DNA from: Planctomycetota bacterium
GTDB taxonomy: Bacteria; Planctomycetota; PUPC01; JACPCR01
NCBI GenBank assembly: GCA_027625095.1
Contig: JAQBXN010000013.1
Location: 39,825 to 103,824, forward strand
Reading direction: 5' to 3'
DNA length: 64,000 nt
The position numbers and the translations under genes were made by a program. Positions 7,745-17,626 of the stretch are shown piece after piece. The notes beneath the pieces are model-generated. The model saw only the letters and a list, made by a program, of their open reading frames with translations. It was not told the DNA's origin and did no database searches. Each line of letters begins with the position of its first letter. Position 1 is the first letter of the stretch.

Positions 7745-10351
7745 ATGGATCCAAATAAACTTACAAAGAAATGTCAGGAAGCCATTCATGCGGCGAATTC
7801 AATGGCAGTTCGATTCGGGCATCAGCAAATTGATTCTGAGCATCTGTTGCTGGCGCTCTGCAAGCAAGAGCAAGGCCTCGTGCCCCGCCTGTTTCAAAAG
7901 ATGGATGTGCAACTGGGCAACCTTATCGGCGGTATCGAACGTGAGCTTGAGAAAAAGCCAAAGGTGAGTGGGCCGGGGGCAGAGCCCGGCAGGGTAGTTG
8001 TGACGCAACGATTCAACAAGATCGTCGTGCGTGCCGAAGATGAGGCCAAGCGTCTCAAAGATGATTACGTCTCAGTCGAGCATCTGATCCTCGCCATGCT
8101 TGAAGAGGAAGTGAAATCCTCCGTCGGGGAGATCTTTCAGATATTCGGCATCACACGGGATCGCTTCCTGTCCGCGCTGCTTGAAGTACGCGGCAATCAG
8201 CGTGTTCAGAGTGATAACCCGGAAGAGAAGTACGAAGTACTTGAACGATACGGCCGCGACCTTGTACAGGATGCTATGCGCAACAAGCTCGATCCAGTCA
8301 TTGGACGTGATGCCGAGATACGTAGAGTTATCCGAATCCTGTCACGCAAAACAAAAAACAATCCGGTGCTCATCGGCGAACCTGGTGTGGGCAAAACCGC
8401 TATCGTTGAAGGCCTCGCTCAGCGGATTGTTCGAGGGGATGTCCCCGAAGGCCTGAAAGACAAGACTGTTTTTTCGCTTGATCTGGGATCTCTGGTCGCC
8501 GGAGCAAAATATCGCGGTGAATTCGAGGAGCGCCTTAAGGCCGTCCTCCATGAAGTGAAAGAATCTGACGGTCGCATCCTGCTTTTCATTGACGAGATGC
8601 ACACCATTGTCGGCGCGGGCAAGGCTGAAGGCTCGATGGACGCGGGAAACATGCTCAAACCCATGCTTGCTCGCGGGGAACTTCATTGCATCGGTGCCAC
8701 CACCCTGGACGAGTATCGGCAGCATGTGGAAAAGGACGCGGCGCTCGAACGCCGTTTCCAACCGGTGATGGTAGACCAGCCTACAGTGGAGGATTCCATT
8801 TCCATCCTCCGTGGACTCCGGGAACGCTTTGAGGTGCACCACGGGGTCCGGATTCAGGATAACGCCCTGGTTGCTGCGGCCACACTTTCAAACCGCTATA
8901 TCTCAGACCGCTTCCTGCCGGATAAGGCCATCGACCTCGTCGATGAGGCGTGCGCGATGATCCGTACGGAAATAGATTCAATGCCGGCCGAGCTTGATGA
9001 AGTCACGCGCCGCGTCATGCAGTTGGAAATTGAAGAAGCCGCACTGAAGAAAGAGAAGGACAAGGCCAGTCAGGATCGTCTGGAATCGCTGCGCAAGGAA
9101 CTCGCCGACCTGAAGAACAAGGCCGATTCTATGCGAGCCCAGTGGGACTCCGAGAAGGAAGCCATTCAGCGGGTCCGGGCTCTCCGGGAAGAAATGGAGA
9201 AGCTCCGACGTGATATTGAAGTCGCTGAACGCAAATACGACCTCAACACCGCCGCAGAACTCAAACACGGCCGACTCCCCGACCTCGAAGCCAAGCTCGC
9301 TAAGGAAAGTAAACGACTCGAAGACAAGCAGGGAAAGAGCCCCCTGCTCCGCGAGGAAGTTACCGAAGAGGAGATCGGTGAGATCGTCTCCAAGTGGACC
9401 GGCATCCCGGTCACCCGACTGGTTGAGGGCGAACGGGAGAAACTGCTCAAACTCGACCAGGTGCTCCACCAGCGGGTCGTTGGCCAGCAGGAAGCAGTGC
9501 AGCTAGTGACCGATGCGGTCATCCGTGCCCGCTCCGGAATCAAGGATCCCCAACGTCCCATCGGCTCGTTCATCTTTCTCGGCCCCACAGGTGTCGGCAA
9601 GACCGAACTCGCCCGCACCCTTGCTGAATCACTTTTCGACTCGGAAGAAAACATGGTTCGAATCGACATGAGCGAATACATGGAAAAGCATTCAGTCTCG
9701 CGTCTAATCGGCGCCCCTCCGGGATATGTGGGTTTTGAGGAGGGCGGCCAGCTCACCGAGGCCATCCGTCGCAAACCGTATTCAGTCATCCTGTTCGACG
9801 AAATTGAAAAGGCGCATCACGACATTTTCAACGTGCTTCTCCAGATACTCGATGACGGCCGCGTTACCGATTCGCATGGCCGCACCGTCGATTTCAAAAA
9901 CACGGTCATCATCATGACCTCCAACATTGGCTCACATTACCTGCTCGAAGGTGTGACCGATACGGGGGAGATCAAAGAGTCAGCACGTGAGAACGTGATG
10001 CGTGAGCTGCGTAGTCACTTCCGTCCTGAATTCCTCAATCGCGTTGACGACACCATCCTCTTCAAGCCACTAACGCTTGAAGAGATTAAGTGCATCGTCG
10101 ACCTGCAGATCGAGCATCTGAGAGCCAGGCTCGAAGATCAAGGCATTCAAATGACGCTCCATGATACGGCCCGCGAGTTCGTCGCACGGAACGCATACGA
10201 CCCGGCTTACGGCGCGCGGCCACTCAAACGCTACCTGCAGCGTGAGCTCGAAACTCGAATCGCACGCGCCATCATCGCTGGTGAGTTGGGTGAAGGCTCA
10301 ACAGTGAGAGTCGTACAACTTAATGGCGGATTGGGATTGGAGACTGGGTGA
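7745..10351 (+). CDS. clpB: ATP-dependent disaggregase ClpB
   Basis: The 868-residue protein has the full ClpB architecture. It has a double Clp N-domain (1-145), AAA module 1 with Walker A GEPGVGKT and Walker [10 protein letters not shown], a coiled-coil middle domain (about 410-530, [24 protein letters not shown] region) and AAA module 2 with GPTGVGKT and [12 protein letters not shown] ClpB C-terminal domain follows, ending before residue 868. ClpB threads aggregated proteins through its hexamer and hands them to DnaK/DnaJ. The middle domain separates it from ClpA and ClpC, and no ClpP-binding IGF-type loop is evident. Length is normal for the family (about 860). It is preceded by an AAAGGAGG ribosome-binding site and is convergent with the membrane gene ending at 10370. 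Confidence 0.97.
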   Translation: MDPNKLTKKCQEAIHAANSMAVRFGHQQIDSEHLLLALCKQEQGLVPRLFQKMDVQLGNLIGGIERELEKKPKVSGPGAEPGRVVVTQRFNKIVVRAEDEAKRLKDDYVSVEHLILAMLEEEVKSSVGEIFQIFGITRDRFLSALLEVRGNQRVQSDNPEEKYEVLERYGRDLVQDAMRNKLDPVIGRDAEIRRVIRILSRKTKNNPVLIGEPGVGKTAIVEGLAQRIVRGDVPEGLKDKTVFSLDLGSLVAGAKYRGEFEERLKAVLHEVKESDGRILLFIDEMHTIVGAGKAEGSMDAGNMLKPMLARGELHCIGATTLDEYRQHVEKDAALERRFQPVMVDQPTVEDSISILRGLRERFEVHHGVRIQDNALVAAATLSNRYISDRFLPDKAIDLVDEACAMIRTEIDSMPAELDEVTRRVMQLEIEEAALKKEKDKASQDRLESLRKELADLKNKADSMRAQWDSEKEAIQRVRALREEMEKLRRDIEVAERKYDLNTAAELKHGRLPDLEAKLAKESKRLEDKQGKSPLLREEVTEEEIGEIVSKWTGIPVTRLVEGEREKLLKLDQVLHQRVVGQQEAVQLVTDAVIRARSGIKDPQRPIGSFIFLGPTGVGKTELARTLAESLFDSEENMVRIDMSEYMEKHSVSRLIGAPPGYVGFEEGGQLTEAIRRKPYSVILFDEIEKAHHDIFNVLLQILDDGRVTDSHGRTVDFKNTVIIMTSNIGSHYLLEGVTDTGEIKESARENVMRELRSHFRPEFLNRVDDTILFKPLTLEEIKCIVDLQIEHLRARLEDQGIQMTLHDTAREFVARNAYDPAYGARPLKRYLQRELETRIARAIIAGELGEGSTVRVVQLNGGLGLETG

Positions 10352-10369
10352 TACGGATATCCGGAGAGG

Positions 10370-10912
10370 CTATCTTTCGTTCCACTGAATCTCGGGGAAC
10401 AAATAAGATGATTCCCGGATCTCTTCGTGCCGGACCCGTCCCCCGAGGTGAGCGGTCCATGCGAACAGGTAGACCAGGACGAAAGTGGCTATCAGGATTC
10501 CCCGGCGATGCCAGACGTGTGGGTTTTCGCCTTGAAGATATTGAAGAAACACGCTCAACGTGGCCACCCCCGCAACCACCAACAGCGTGAAGGCGGCTCT
10601 CGCAATCAAGGCATGAGGATCGGTATGCTCCACCTGCACTACCGGTTTTGAGGCAAGCTGTTCATACGCGTAACCACCAGAGATATATGCCACAGCGCCG
10701 GAAACAGTACAGAAAAGTAAAAGTCCATACCCGATCTTGAATACGATCTCCTGCCGGGTCTGGTGCGCCACCAGGAGAATTGCCAGGACAAAAAGGCAAC
10801 CCACCACTGGCAGATGAACGACCATCAAATGAAGCCGGACGGCGGTCATTGGAATGTATGGGAGTGTGGGAGGTTTTAAAAGGTGAAATGGAATGCCTGT
10901 GCTTCCACTCAC
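10370..10912 (-). CDS. Four-helix membrane protein, DUF2231-like
   Basis: This protein of 159-180 residues has about four transmembrane helices (roughly 32-50, 55-77, 102-125 and 137-155). The HLMVVHLPVVG motif at the first helix and a conserved His pattern (HTDPHALIARAA) recall the DUF2231/cytochrome b-like family. The start at 10912 adds a Pro-rich N-terminal tail; an internal ATG at 10849 just before AVRLHLMVVHLP is the more typical family start. It lies 15 bp downstream of the DUF1549/DUF1553 gene and is probably its operon partner. A role in quinone or heme redox chemistry is plausible but not shown. Confidence 0.65.
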   Translation of the reverse strand: MSGSTGIPFHLLKPPTLPYIPMTAVRLHLMVVHLPVVGCLFVLAILLVAHQTRQEIVFKIGYGLLLFCTVSGAVAYISGGYAYEQLASKPVVQVEHTDPHALIARAAFTLLVVAGVATLSVFLQYLQGENPHVWHRRGILIATFVLVYLFAWTAHLGGRVRHEEIRESSYLFPEIQWNER

Positions 10913-10927
10913 CCTTCGAAACTTTGA

Positions 10928-13138
10928 CTAATGATTGAAATTAAACTCCGTCGAATTCAGCAGGCCCTGAAAGACGTCTTCGTAGGCACTTCTGTCGTTC
11001 TCCTTATCAGCAATCAGGTCTAACATGGCTGTTAGTTCTTCATCCGATGGCTTCCGAGCGAGGCAGCGGATGTAAAGGATTTCAATCAGTTCTTTCGGCG
11101 GCGTTTTCTTATCGAGCAGTTTCTTTACGACCCCACCGCCGCCGACTGCCCCTTGCAGGGTGTTGCCGACCAGCAGGTGAAGAGTCTGCGACAAGTTGGG
11201 CTCGGAGCTGGTTTCACAGGCGCAGACACTGGCTCGCTTGGAACGGCCAAAGGTCAACAGGAATCCATCTCCAGTCCCGGAGTACACATTTAACGGGTAA
11301 AACTGAATGGCCCGGGTGCCTGGTGGGAAGTAACCAAATCCACGATTCCAATCGGTCGCACGGACTATGGTGTCTAACAGAACATCGGCCCGAAGGCGTC
11401 GCAAACGTGAGCGGGAAAACTGGCGCGAATCATCCGCGTTCGTGTGATTAGGTTTCGCAGAGAGCTGGTAAACGCGTGAGCTGCAGATGTCGTACACAAG
11501 TGCACGCAGACTGAATTTTGAATCAGCCAGACGGTTCGCAAGCGCATCCAGCAGCGGCTTGTTCGTCGGCGGATTGCTGACGCGCATGTCGTCTACCGGT
11601 TCAACAAGCCCGCGGCCGAAGAAATGTGCCCAGATGCGGTTGGCAATATTGCGTTTGAAGAGATCGTTATCCGGTGAGGTAAGCCACTTGGCGAGGACTT
11701 CACGCTGATCGATTCCTGTGGGTGCGGGCGCTTCGCCTCCGAGCACTTTGGCAGGCATAGGGCGTTCGTCGACCAGGTGTTTGGCCGGCTGAGCCTTAAT
11801 GTCGTTGTAAATGTAATACTCGCGCGGCTCGGAACCCTGCCGGCGCTTGATGCCAGTGAAGAAGCTGACGAATCCGTAGTAGTCGTCCATCGTCCATCGG
11901 TCGAACGGGTGGTTATGACACTCGGCGCACTGGATGCGGATGCCGGTAAATGTCTGTGCAAAGTCGGAGGCGAAGCTTTTGGGGGTGAACTTCACATCCT
12001 GGACGAGCATGGTGTAGAGATTGGCCGGCCCATCGGTGAGATTGTTTCCATTCGCCGTGACCTGGTCAGCAACGAATTCGTTTAGCGGCCGGTCTTGGGC
12101 TATCTGCTCACGAATCCAATCGAAGTAGGCTTTGGCGGCCTTCACGTCGGTGGCCAGCGGCGTGTAGTTCCCGCCCATGATTCGGAGCGACTCGGCCCAG
12201 AGCGCTGTCCAGACGTCCGTGAACTCGTCGCTCTTGAGGAGTTCCTTAATCAACGCTTCGCGCTTGCCTGATGATGTATCTTTCATGAACGAGCTGTATT
12301 GCTCGACCGTTGGCGACTGGCCGGTAAGGTCCAGGTAAAGACGACGCAGGAAGGTTTCATCGTCGGACAGTTCCGAGGGCAGCAGAAGGAGCTTCTGGAG
12401 TCGATCATAGACCAGTTCGTCGATGTAGTTGTTGGCTGGCGGATTCGTCCACTTGTAGCTGGTGTCCGCGGGCAGGACGATCACTTCCGACCCGATGGTA
12501 AAGCGGTTGAATCGGGCGAAGATAAAAGTGTCGCCGCGCTTGCCTGGCGTGACGTTGCCGTGTTCATCGATCCCGGCGGTGCTTGGATTGTTGGAGAAGA
12601 AGAGCGCGAGACTGGTGACGTCACGAATGGTTCCGTCGGAATAGCGCGCTGTTACTTTCGTCTGGGTGGCCTTGCTATTTCCGTCAAAGAGCATTTTGTC
12701 CGGTGAAAGCGAGATCTCGACCGGCTCAGGGACATCCTCGGTGTCGTCCGGAGCGCCGGCCATAATCCATTTCAGAAGAGTCTCGTAATCCTTGCTGCCT
12801 TCTTTTAGTCGCTCGCCCCCGGTATGAGGCACTTTACTTGTCGCCTTCAGAAGCATCAGGCTCTGTTTCGGTGAAGCAACATTGATGCGGCGTCCGATCA
12901 TCTCCTGTGTCAGTCTGAAGTAATCACCCGCGGGGTCATATCCAAAGAGTGACATCCTGAAGCCATCCTTGCCGCGTGAAGAACCGTGGCAAGCCCCCGC
13001 ATTGCAGCCGCGACGAAACAGGATCGGCATGACGTCCAGGCGGAATGAAATGTCGTTCTGGGGATTCTGCTCGGCCCAGACGGTAGAAAGGAGAGCGAAG
13101 CTGCCGATAATGATTCTGGATACGAAGGTATGTTTCAT
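10928..13138 (-). CDS. DUF1549/DUF1553 secreted protein with PSCyt1-like heme motif and Ig-like domain
   Basis: This 736-residue exported protein is characteristic of Planctomycetes and Verrucomicrobia. It has a signal peptide (1-22) and a planctomycete-cytochrome-like segment with CNAGACHG (about 45-52) that may bind heme. A bacterial Ig-like (BIG2) domain (about 125-215, ending FTIGSEVIVLP) follows, then DUF1549 (from NYIDELVYDRL, with FLRRLYLDLTGQSPT and a further CAECHNHPFDRW motif) and DUF1553 (from REVLAKWLTSPDNDLF through RRLRADVLLDTI). These proteins are regularly encoded beside DUF1501 proteins and are thought to work together in the periplasm on complex polysaccharides, though no activity is proven. 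It is the third gene of the operon starting at 17267. Confidence 0.92.
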   Translation of the reverse strand: MKHTFVSRIIIGSFALLSTVWAEQNPQNDISFRLDVMPILFRRGCNAGACHGSSRGKDGFRMSLFGYDPAGDYFRLTQEMIGRRINVASPKQSLMLLKATSKVPHTGGERLKEGSKDYETLLKWIMAGAPDDTEDVPEPVEISLSPDKMLFDGNSKATQTKVTARYSDGTIRDVTSLALFFSNNPSTAGIDEHGNVTPGKRGDTFIFARFNRFTIGSEVIVLPADTSYKWTNPPANNYIDELVYDRLQKLLLLPSELSDDETFLRRLYLDLTGQSPTVEQYSSFMKDTSSGKREALIKELLKSDEFTDVWTALWAESLRIMGGNYTPLATDVKAAKAYFDWIREQIAQDRPLNEFVADQVTANGNNLTDGPANLYTMLVQDVKFTPKSFASDFAQTFTGIRIQCAECHNHPFDRWTMDDYYGFVSFFTGIKRRQGSEPREYYIYNDIKAQPAKHLVDERPMPAKVLGGEAPAPTGIDQREVLAKWLTSPDNDLFKRNIANRIWAHFFGRGLVEPVDDMRVSNPPTNKPLLDALANRLADSKFSLRALVYDICSSRVYQLSAKPNHTNADDSRQFSRSRLRRLRADVLLDTIVRATDWNRGFGYFPPGTRAIQFYPLNVYSGTGDGFLLTFGRSKRASVCACETSSEPNLSQTLHLLVGNTLQGAVGGGGVVKKLLDKKTPPKELIEILYIRCLARKPSDEELTAMLDLIADKENDRSAYEDVFQGLLNSTEFNFNH

Positions 13139-13170
13139 TTGGTGCTATCGTAAACCGTTGAGGGAGATTA

Positions 13171-13257
13171 CTTTGGAGTGCGGTGACTTGTCACCGCTTT
13201 CGCTTTCCGGGACGCTCAAGAACAAGAAATGCTCTGACAAGTCGGAGCACTCCAAAG
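13171..13257. repeat. Family-1 palindromic element, copy A
   Basis: This 87-bp element has perfect 11-bp terminal inverted repeats (CTTTGGAGTGC at 13171-13181 and its complement at 13247-13257). Each half carries its own hairpin: GCGGTGAC-TT-GTCACCGC (13180-13197) on the left, and an imperfect TGCTC...GAGCA stem (13230-13249) on the right. It fills the 204-bp gap between the PPC-domain gene and the DUF1549 gene. It has no coding capacity of its own. Confidence 0.8.
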
Positions 13258-13342
13258 GACTGATCCTGAACTCCAAGATATCTGCGATCAGGCCTACGCA
13301 GCGCTGAAAGCGAAGGGAACAATCTATAAACACCATTGCTAC

Positions 13343-15817
13343 TCACTGCTTTAAAGCCGGATCGACCCTCAACGCTCCTCGACCCACATGCTGGCGAATC
13401 TTCTGGTCGCCTTCGGGGACGAGCACTTCACATTTCAAGTCTCTGTAGTGGCCAAGCAGGGCTTCGTGATTCGCTGCAAGGTAGAAGATTAACTCGGCCT
13501 GACCGGCTTTGATTTTTGGCCGAGGGTCAACCACTTCGACGCCCCTTGGCAGGCCTGTCATGACCGCGTCGGCTTCGCCGCTGAAGGGGCGCTTGTTCTC
13601 TATCCGCCAAACAAACTCGGTACGTTCGCCGCGGCGGATCGCAGAAGGTTGGCTGCTCAGACTCAAGTGCGGCTCGGCAACTTCGATGTCAATGAACCGG
13701 GTGGATACGCGCATTCTCCCGACGCCGGTGTAGTAGCCGGAGTAGGTGCCGTCAGTGGTAGAGATGAGGGCGAGTTTCGCCTTACCCAGCGGGGCGCCGC
13801 CGGATGCGGTAATGTTGAAGACCGCTTCCGTCTGGCCGGGCTCGATGGTTATGGCCGGGGAGCCGGCGATGCCGGGAGGAAGCCACTCAGCCTGAAAATC
13901 AACCTTGCCTTCGAAGCCGTTGTGGCGCGCGATCTTGACCTTGAGGCCAAGTTCACCGTTTTGAATCAGTGGAATCAGCGGCTGTTCCACATCGATCGTA
14001 TACGGGGCAGGCTCGGTAACTGCGAGCACATATTGTTCGGTGATCAGGTGATGCCATGCGTGTCCGCCGGAACGGCTGACGAAGGGAAACGATTCCTGGC
14101 AACGGCTTTCAAAATTTTTGACGTCGCCTCCAGCAGGCCTCACGCGCACGTTAATCAGGGACGCCTGCGGTGGGGTGTCGGGCGCGGCCACAAACTGCAC
14201 AGGGCCGGATCGTTGTCCGGCCGAAAGAGGCGGAGCGATCATCTCCACGCCCTGAGGCAACCCTTCAGCGTAAAATTCGAGCGGGCCCTTGTAGGTGTTC
14301 CCCAATGCCTCTTTGAGTGAAAAGGTCATCGTCCAGCGATTGCCTTGCGGGATGGCAGGGCTGGTCAGCCGGGGACACTGCATCCGGTCGATGACGCGTG
14401 GGTAAATGTAGGTGTGAATCGCCGCGCGCACCGGCTCGATTTCAATGCGGTATGCATAAAATCGATCCCCGCTCCCGCGGATATCCGTGATGCCCAACGT
14501 GTATTCACCATCCTTTTCAGGTTTCCACTCAACAATGGGGTCAAGCAGGCCCTTTCGCTTGATGCTGTTGTCCGCCGAGTAGAAGTAGCTGTTGCCTATA
14601 TCAATATGATCGGCCTCAATTTCCGGTTTATCTGAATCGGTATGTTGAATCCAAATCCTGGCATCGAGAGGCGTACCCATCACGCGGGCGAAGACCTGCA
14701 CCCTGTAGTGGTCACCCTTCTTCACGTTGAGACGATAAGTGTCCTGTTCTCTGGTTTTGGAAATCACCCCGTTAATGGCAATGGGCAGGCTGCCCACTGG
14801 CGTGTTGTTCGCCTGTTCCTGCTCAATCAGATTGGGATAATCTGAAACGCGCATCTGGAGTCGTGAAGGTGGAAGCAAGCCGTTCTCTTCCGGGAAAAAA
14901 TCGAAGTCGCCCCTGGCCTCCGGGAGTTTCACTGTCTGCTTTGTGTCTTCGCCGGCACCATTCAGAAGCGTCACTTCGAGCGGCTGACCCGCCGGGCCGC
15001 CGGAGGGGAAGACAACCATGGGCCGGGGGAAGGTGCCGATGTGTGCGAGGTAGTAGCCGTAGCCGAGCCCATTGCCCGGCTGAAACATCGCCTGCTTCAC
15101 GTCTATGAGGTAGTCCCCGTCGCTGGGCACGATGACCGAGCAGATCGGATCCGGGATGTGCAGGGCGTTGTCGTCGTTTTTGGCCAGGACTTTACCTCCG
15201 CTGTCGAGGATGCGTGCCGTGAGATCGAATTCCCCCGTCGCATAGGCGACCTCAGACAATCGGACAGAATCAACCTCGACGGTGAGCCGCTGGCCAGCTT
15301 TGCAGGAGACCCGATAGAAATCGGAACCGCCGTCTGTCTGGCATCCGGAAACTGTGGAATTGAGTGGCACCGGTTGGGCCTTATCTCCTTGAGTTGGTCT
15401 CGCCCCTCCAACTATAGGGAAACGAGTGACCCAGAAGGTGCTGAGCGAGGTCAGTTCGGTAGCGGTGCGAATCTTGAATGGATGTTCGCCCACTGGGCAA
15501 TCGGGCGCGATGACGAATTTGCATCGAACACGTTCTTCGACCTTTGTGCCATGGGCAAGAGGGATACTGGCGATCTGTTCTGTTTTTTGAAACTCTATGG
15601 CCTCAATGCCTGGCCGATAGAAGATGACCTGTTTGACATCCTGTAGTGCCAGGCCATCGATGGTCATGTCGACGGTTGTGCCCTGCTGGCCAGCTCGGGG
15701 CTGGACGCTCTCGATGTGCCGTTGCGTCGGGCCCGCAATCACGAGGAAAGAGGGGATTAGGAACAGGAAGAAGAGGGGGCGACGTGAGTGTGGGAGTATG
15801 GGAGTGTGGAGGCGCAT
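13343..15817 (-). CDS. Large secreted protein with PPC-like beta-sandwich domains
   Basis: From the ATG at 15817 the protein has 824 residues. It begins with a signal peptide (basic start, hydrophobic run in RRPLFFLFLIPSFLVIAG). Then comes a repeated beta-sandwich architecture: an IPT/TIG-like or 'presubtilisin' type start (ESVQPRAGQQGTTVDMTIDGLAL), pre-peptidase C-terminal (PPC)-like modules (for example DFYRVSCKAGQRLTVEVDSVRL and QDTYRLNVKKGDHYRVQVFARV) and Ig-like C-terminal modules. No protease catalytic residues are seen. In PVC genomes this protein type accompanies DUF1501 and DUF1549/DUF1553 genes, as here. A longer reading frame opens at a TTG at 15907, but its first 30 codons are wholly repeat copy B, so the ATG immediately adjoining the repeat is the better start. 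Confidence 0.82.
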   Translation of the reverse strand: MRLHTPILPHSRRPLFFLFLIPSFLVIAGPTQRHIESVQPRAGQQGTTVDMTIDGLALQDVKQVIFYRPGIEAIEFQKTEQIASIPLAHGTKVEERVRCKFVIAPDCPVGEHPFKIRTATELTSLSTFWVTRFPIVGGARPTQGDKAQPVPLNSTVSGCQTDGGSDFYRVSCKAGQRLTVEVDSVRLSEVAYATGEFDLTARILDSGGKVLAKNDDNALHIPDPICSVIVPSDGDYLIDVKQAMFQPGNGLGYGYYLAHIGTFPRPMVVFPSGGPAGQPLEVTLLNGAGEDTKQTVKLPEARGDFDFFPEENGLLPPSRLQMRVSDYPNLIEQEQANNTPVGSLPIAINGVISKTREQDTYRLNVKKGDHYRVQVFARVMGTPLDARIWIQHTDSDKPEIEADHIDIGNSYFYSADNSIKRKGLLDPIVEWKPEKDGEYTLGITDIRGSGDRFYAYRIEIEPVRAAIHTYIYPRVIDRMQCPRLTSPAIPQGNRWTMTFSLKEALGNTYKGPLEFYAEGLPQGVEMIAPPLSAGQRSGPVQFVAAPDTPPQASLINVRVRPAGGDVKNFESRCQESFPFVSRSGGHAWHHLITEQYVLAVTEPAPYTIDVEQPLIPLIQNGELGLKVKIARHNGFEGKVDFQAEWLPPGIAGSPAITIEPGQTEAVFNITASGGAPLGKAKLALISTTDGTYSGYYTGVGRMRVSTRFIDIEVAEPHLSLSSQPSAIRRGERTEFVWRIENKRPFSGEADAVMTGLPRGVEVVDPRPKIKAGQAELIFYLAANHEALLGHYRDLKCEVLVPEGDQKIRQHVGRGALRVDPALKQ

Positions 15818-15908
15818 CTTTGGAATGTGGCGGCTTGTGGCTGCTTTCAGTTTCTGTGGGTGTGAAGCTTGAGAAATCCAGAGCTGCGACAAGTCACAGC
15901 ACTCCAAA
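15818..15908. repeat. Family-1 palindromic element, copy B
   Basis: This 91-bp element runs from CTTTGGAATG (15818) to GCACTCCAAA (ends 15908). Its right half, read in reverse, begins TTTGGAGTGCTGTGACTTG, closely matching copy A. It exactly fills the space between the stop codon of the DUF1501 gene (15909) and the ATG of the PPC gene (15817). The downstream gene's start codon therefore abuts the repeat. Confidence 0.8.
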
Positions 15909-17267
15909 TCAGCTCACGAGTCCCTTAACGAGATTGCCGCCCTTTACAATTTCAATCGGGCGATTGCCAAAAGCGAGCAGCTCGCTGTTCGAGTCGATAC
16001 CGAGCTGGTGGTAGGCCGTGCAGAGGAAGTCTTCGAGCGGCACTTCGTCTTTTGCCGGTTCGGATGAAGTCGCATCGGACGCGCCGTAAATCTGGCCGCG
16101 GGTGACACCGCCGCCAGCAAGGAGCATCGAGTAGACCCTCGCCCAGTGATCGCGGCCGTTGTCCTGATTGATTTTCGGAGTGCGGCCAAATTCTGTCGTT
16201 ACCATCACCAGCGTGCTCTCCAGCAGGCCCCGCTGATCGAGGTCTGTGATGAGCCCGGAGATAGCGTGATCGAGCGGCGGGCCCTTATCTTCAAAGGTAC
16301 CCCTGATGTTATTGTGCGAATCCCAGCCTCCGTAGTTGACCGTTACGAAACGCACCCCGGCCTCAACCAGGCGTCTTGCGAGCAGAAGACGCTCTCCTAT
16401 GGCGCCGGGCTCTCTGCGATATTTCAAGACGTATCCACGGCCATAGAGATCAAGTGTTTCGTCGGTTTCGCCCGTTAGCGAAAACGCAGCCTGGGCATCG
16501 GGAGAGCTCAACAACGTATAGGCACGCCGATAAAACTCGTCCATCGTGTTCAGTTGGTCCGGATCCGCTTCAAGTTTACGAAGCTTCTGTTCCACAATTT
16601 CACGAGCAGAGCGACGACGATTGAACTGCTCCAGCGAAACGCCCTCCGGCAGAGAGAAATCCTGTACTTTGAACTCGCCCCGAGCGCCCGGATCCGCATT
16701 CAGTTCGAACGCGCCGTACTTGCTGCTCAGGTAACCGGTACCGCCGGTCGTGCTGACTTTGTCCGGAACAGCGACGTAAGGCGGCATGTTCTTCCGCGGC
16801 CCGAAATGCTGTGAGACGACGGCTCCCATCTGCGGGTAATCGATTACCGTCGTTGGCAAGTAGCCGGTAAAGAGGTGGTAACTCGCCAGATTGTGATCCG
16901 GAATCTTGCAAGAGCAGGAACGGACGATGGTGACCTTGTCAGCCACCTTCGCGGTGCGCTCCATATTTTCACTGAAGACCTCACCTGTATTCGTCTTGGC
17001 AACATTAAACGCACCTCGATACTGCGAAGGCGCTTCAGGCTTGGGGTCGAATGTTTCCTGCTGGGCCATTCCTCCCCCAAGGTAGAGGTGAATCACGCTT
17101 TTCGCCGGCCCTTCCTTCATTCCATTCTTGTCCGCTTCCGCTGCCTGAAGACGAAACAAGTCGCCCATACTCAGGCCTAGTGCCCCGCAAACACCGGCCT
17201 GGAGAATTTGGCGTCGATTCAACCCTCGATACCCCATGCAGCCGGAAATATTCTTAGATGAATTCAT
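15909..17267 (-). CDS. DUF1501 secreted protein (Tat-type leader)
   Basis: This 452-residue DUF1501 protein has a twin-arginine-like leader (NRRQILQAG at about 18-26, then a hydrophobic ALGLSMGDLF stretch). Family hallmarks are KSVIHLYLGGGMAQQETFDPKPEAP, HNLASYHLFTGYLP, GWDSHNN and VMVTTEFGRTPKIN...GRDHWARV. The fold is related to alkaline phosphatases and sulfatases, but the typical Cys/Ser formylglycine motif is absent, so enzymatic activity is uncertain. It is the first gene of the operon DUF1501-PPC-DUF1549/1553-DUF2231-like, a cluster characteristic of PVC bacteria and linked to polysaccharide handling. Confidence 0.93.
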   Translation of the reverse strand: MNSSKNISGCMGYRGLNRRQILQAGVCGALGLSMGDLFRLQAAEADKNGMKEGPAKSVIHLYLGGGMAQQETFDPKPEAPSQYRGAFNVAKTNTGEVFSENMERTAKVADKVTIVRSCSCKIPDHNLASYHLFTGYLPTTVIDYPQMGAVVSQHFGPRKNMPPYVAVPDKVSTTGGTGYLSSKYGAFELNADPGARGEFKVQDFSLPEGVSLEQFNRRRSAREIVEQKLRKLEADPDQLNTMDEFYRRAYTLLSSPDAQAAFSLTGETDETLDLYGRGYVLKYRREPGAIGERLLLARRLVEAGVRFVTVNYGGWDSHNNIRGTFEDKGPPLDHAISGLITDLDQRGLLESTLVMVTTEFGRTPKINQDNGRDHWARVYSMLLAGGGVTRGQIYGASDATSSEPAKDEVPLEDFLCTAYHQLGIDSNSELLAFGNRPIEIVKGGNLVKGLVS

Positions 17268-17307
17268 GTCTGTGTTTATCCCGTGAGACTGATGTGACAG
17301 CTCCGAC

Positions 17308-17336
17308 CCTAGCGGAAGCCGTTACTCCGACTCCGT
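17308..17336. repeat. Half-copy of the inverted repeat seen at 1425-1501
   Basis: The segment CCTAGCGGAAGCCGTTACTC and the following CGACTCCGT match the right arm of the 1425-1501 element (CCCGGCTAAAGCCTTTACTC, then CAACCCCGT) at most positions. It has no partner arm here. It is likely a degenerate relic in the upstream region of the DUF1501 operon. Confidence 0.45.
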
Positions 17337-17411
17337 TTCTGCCATTCCTGAATAGTTGCACTTTTTCTGACAATTTAGCCCTGGCCACTCCCGTCAGATA
17401 AATTTTCAAGG

Positions 17412-17592
17412 GGAGGAGCAGTTGATGTTACCAACGGCTATGGTTTTGGACAGTCCGTTACAGGAAGGCATTCCTGAGGGACGGAAGCCGGCTGTCCCCG
17501 TTGATACATTTTGCTGCAGCGCTCTTCGGATCGCTCGAAGCGCCGGCTACCGGATAGACGTGGAAAGCATCGTCCTCGAAGAAAATCGATGA
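17412..17592 (+). CDS. Candidate 55-codon gene with strong ribosome-binding site
   Basis: Coding would run from ATG 17425 to TGA 17592, giving 55 residues that start MLPTAMVLDSPLQEG and end VESIVLEENR. The strongest support is the purine run GGGAGGAG at 17411-17418, placed 6 bp before the ATG, which is unusually good for this window. The product has two adjacent Cys (CC near residues 30-31), no signal peptide and no membrane segment. It lies alone in the 359-bp gap between the DUF1501 operon (divergent) and the VOC lipoprotein (convergent). No family is recognised. It could be a real small protein or a chance frame; the interval includes the ribosome-binding site. Confidence 0.4.
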
Positions 17593-17626
17593 GGATACTG
17601 GCAAGACCAAAGCCTGGACGGAGCGA

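Noticed and set aside
8342..8842. Minus-strand frames inside clpB
   Set aside because: They are antisense shadows of an 868-residue protein with full AAA motifs and show no domain of their own.
15818..15907. TTG start of the PPC-domain gene at 15907
   Set aside because: The extra 30 codons are wholly family-1 repeat, and the signal peptide follows the ATG at 15817.
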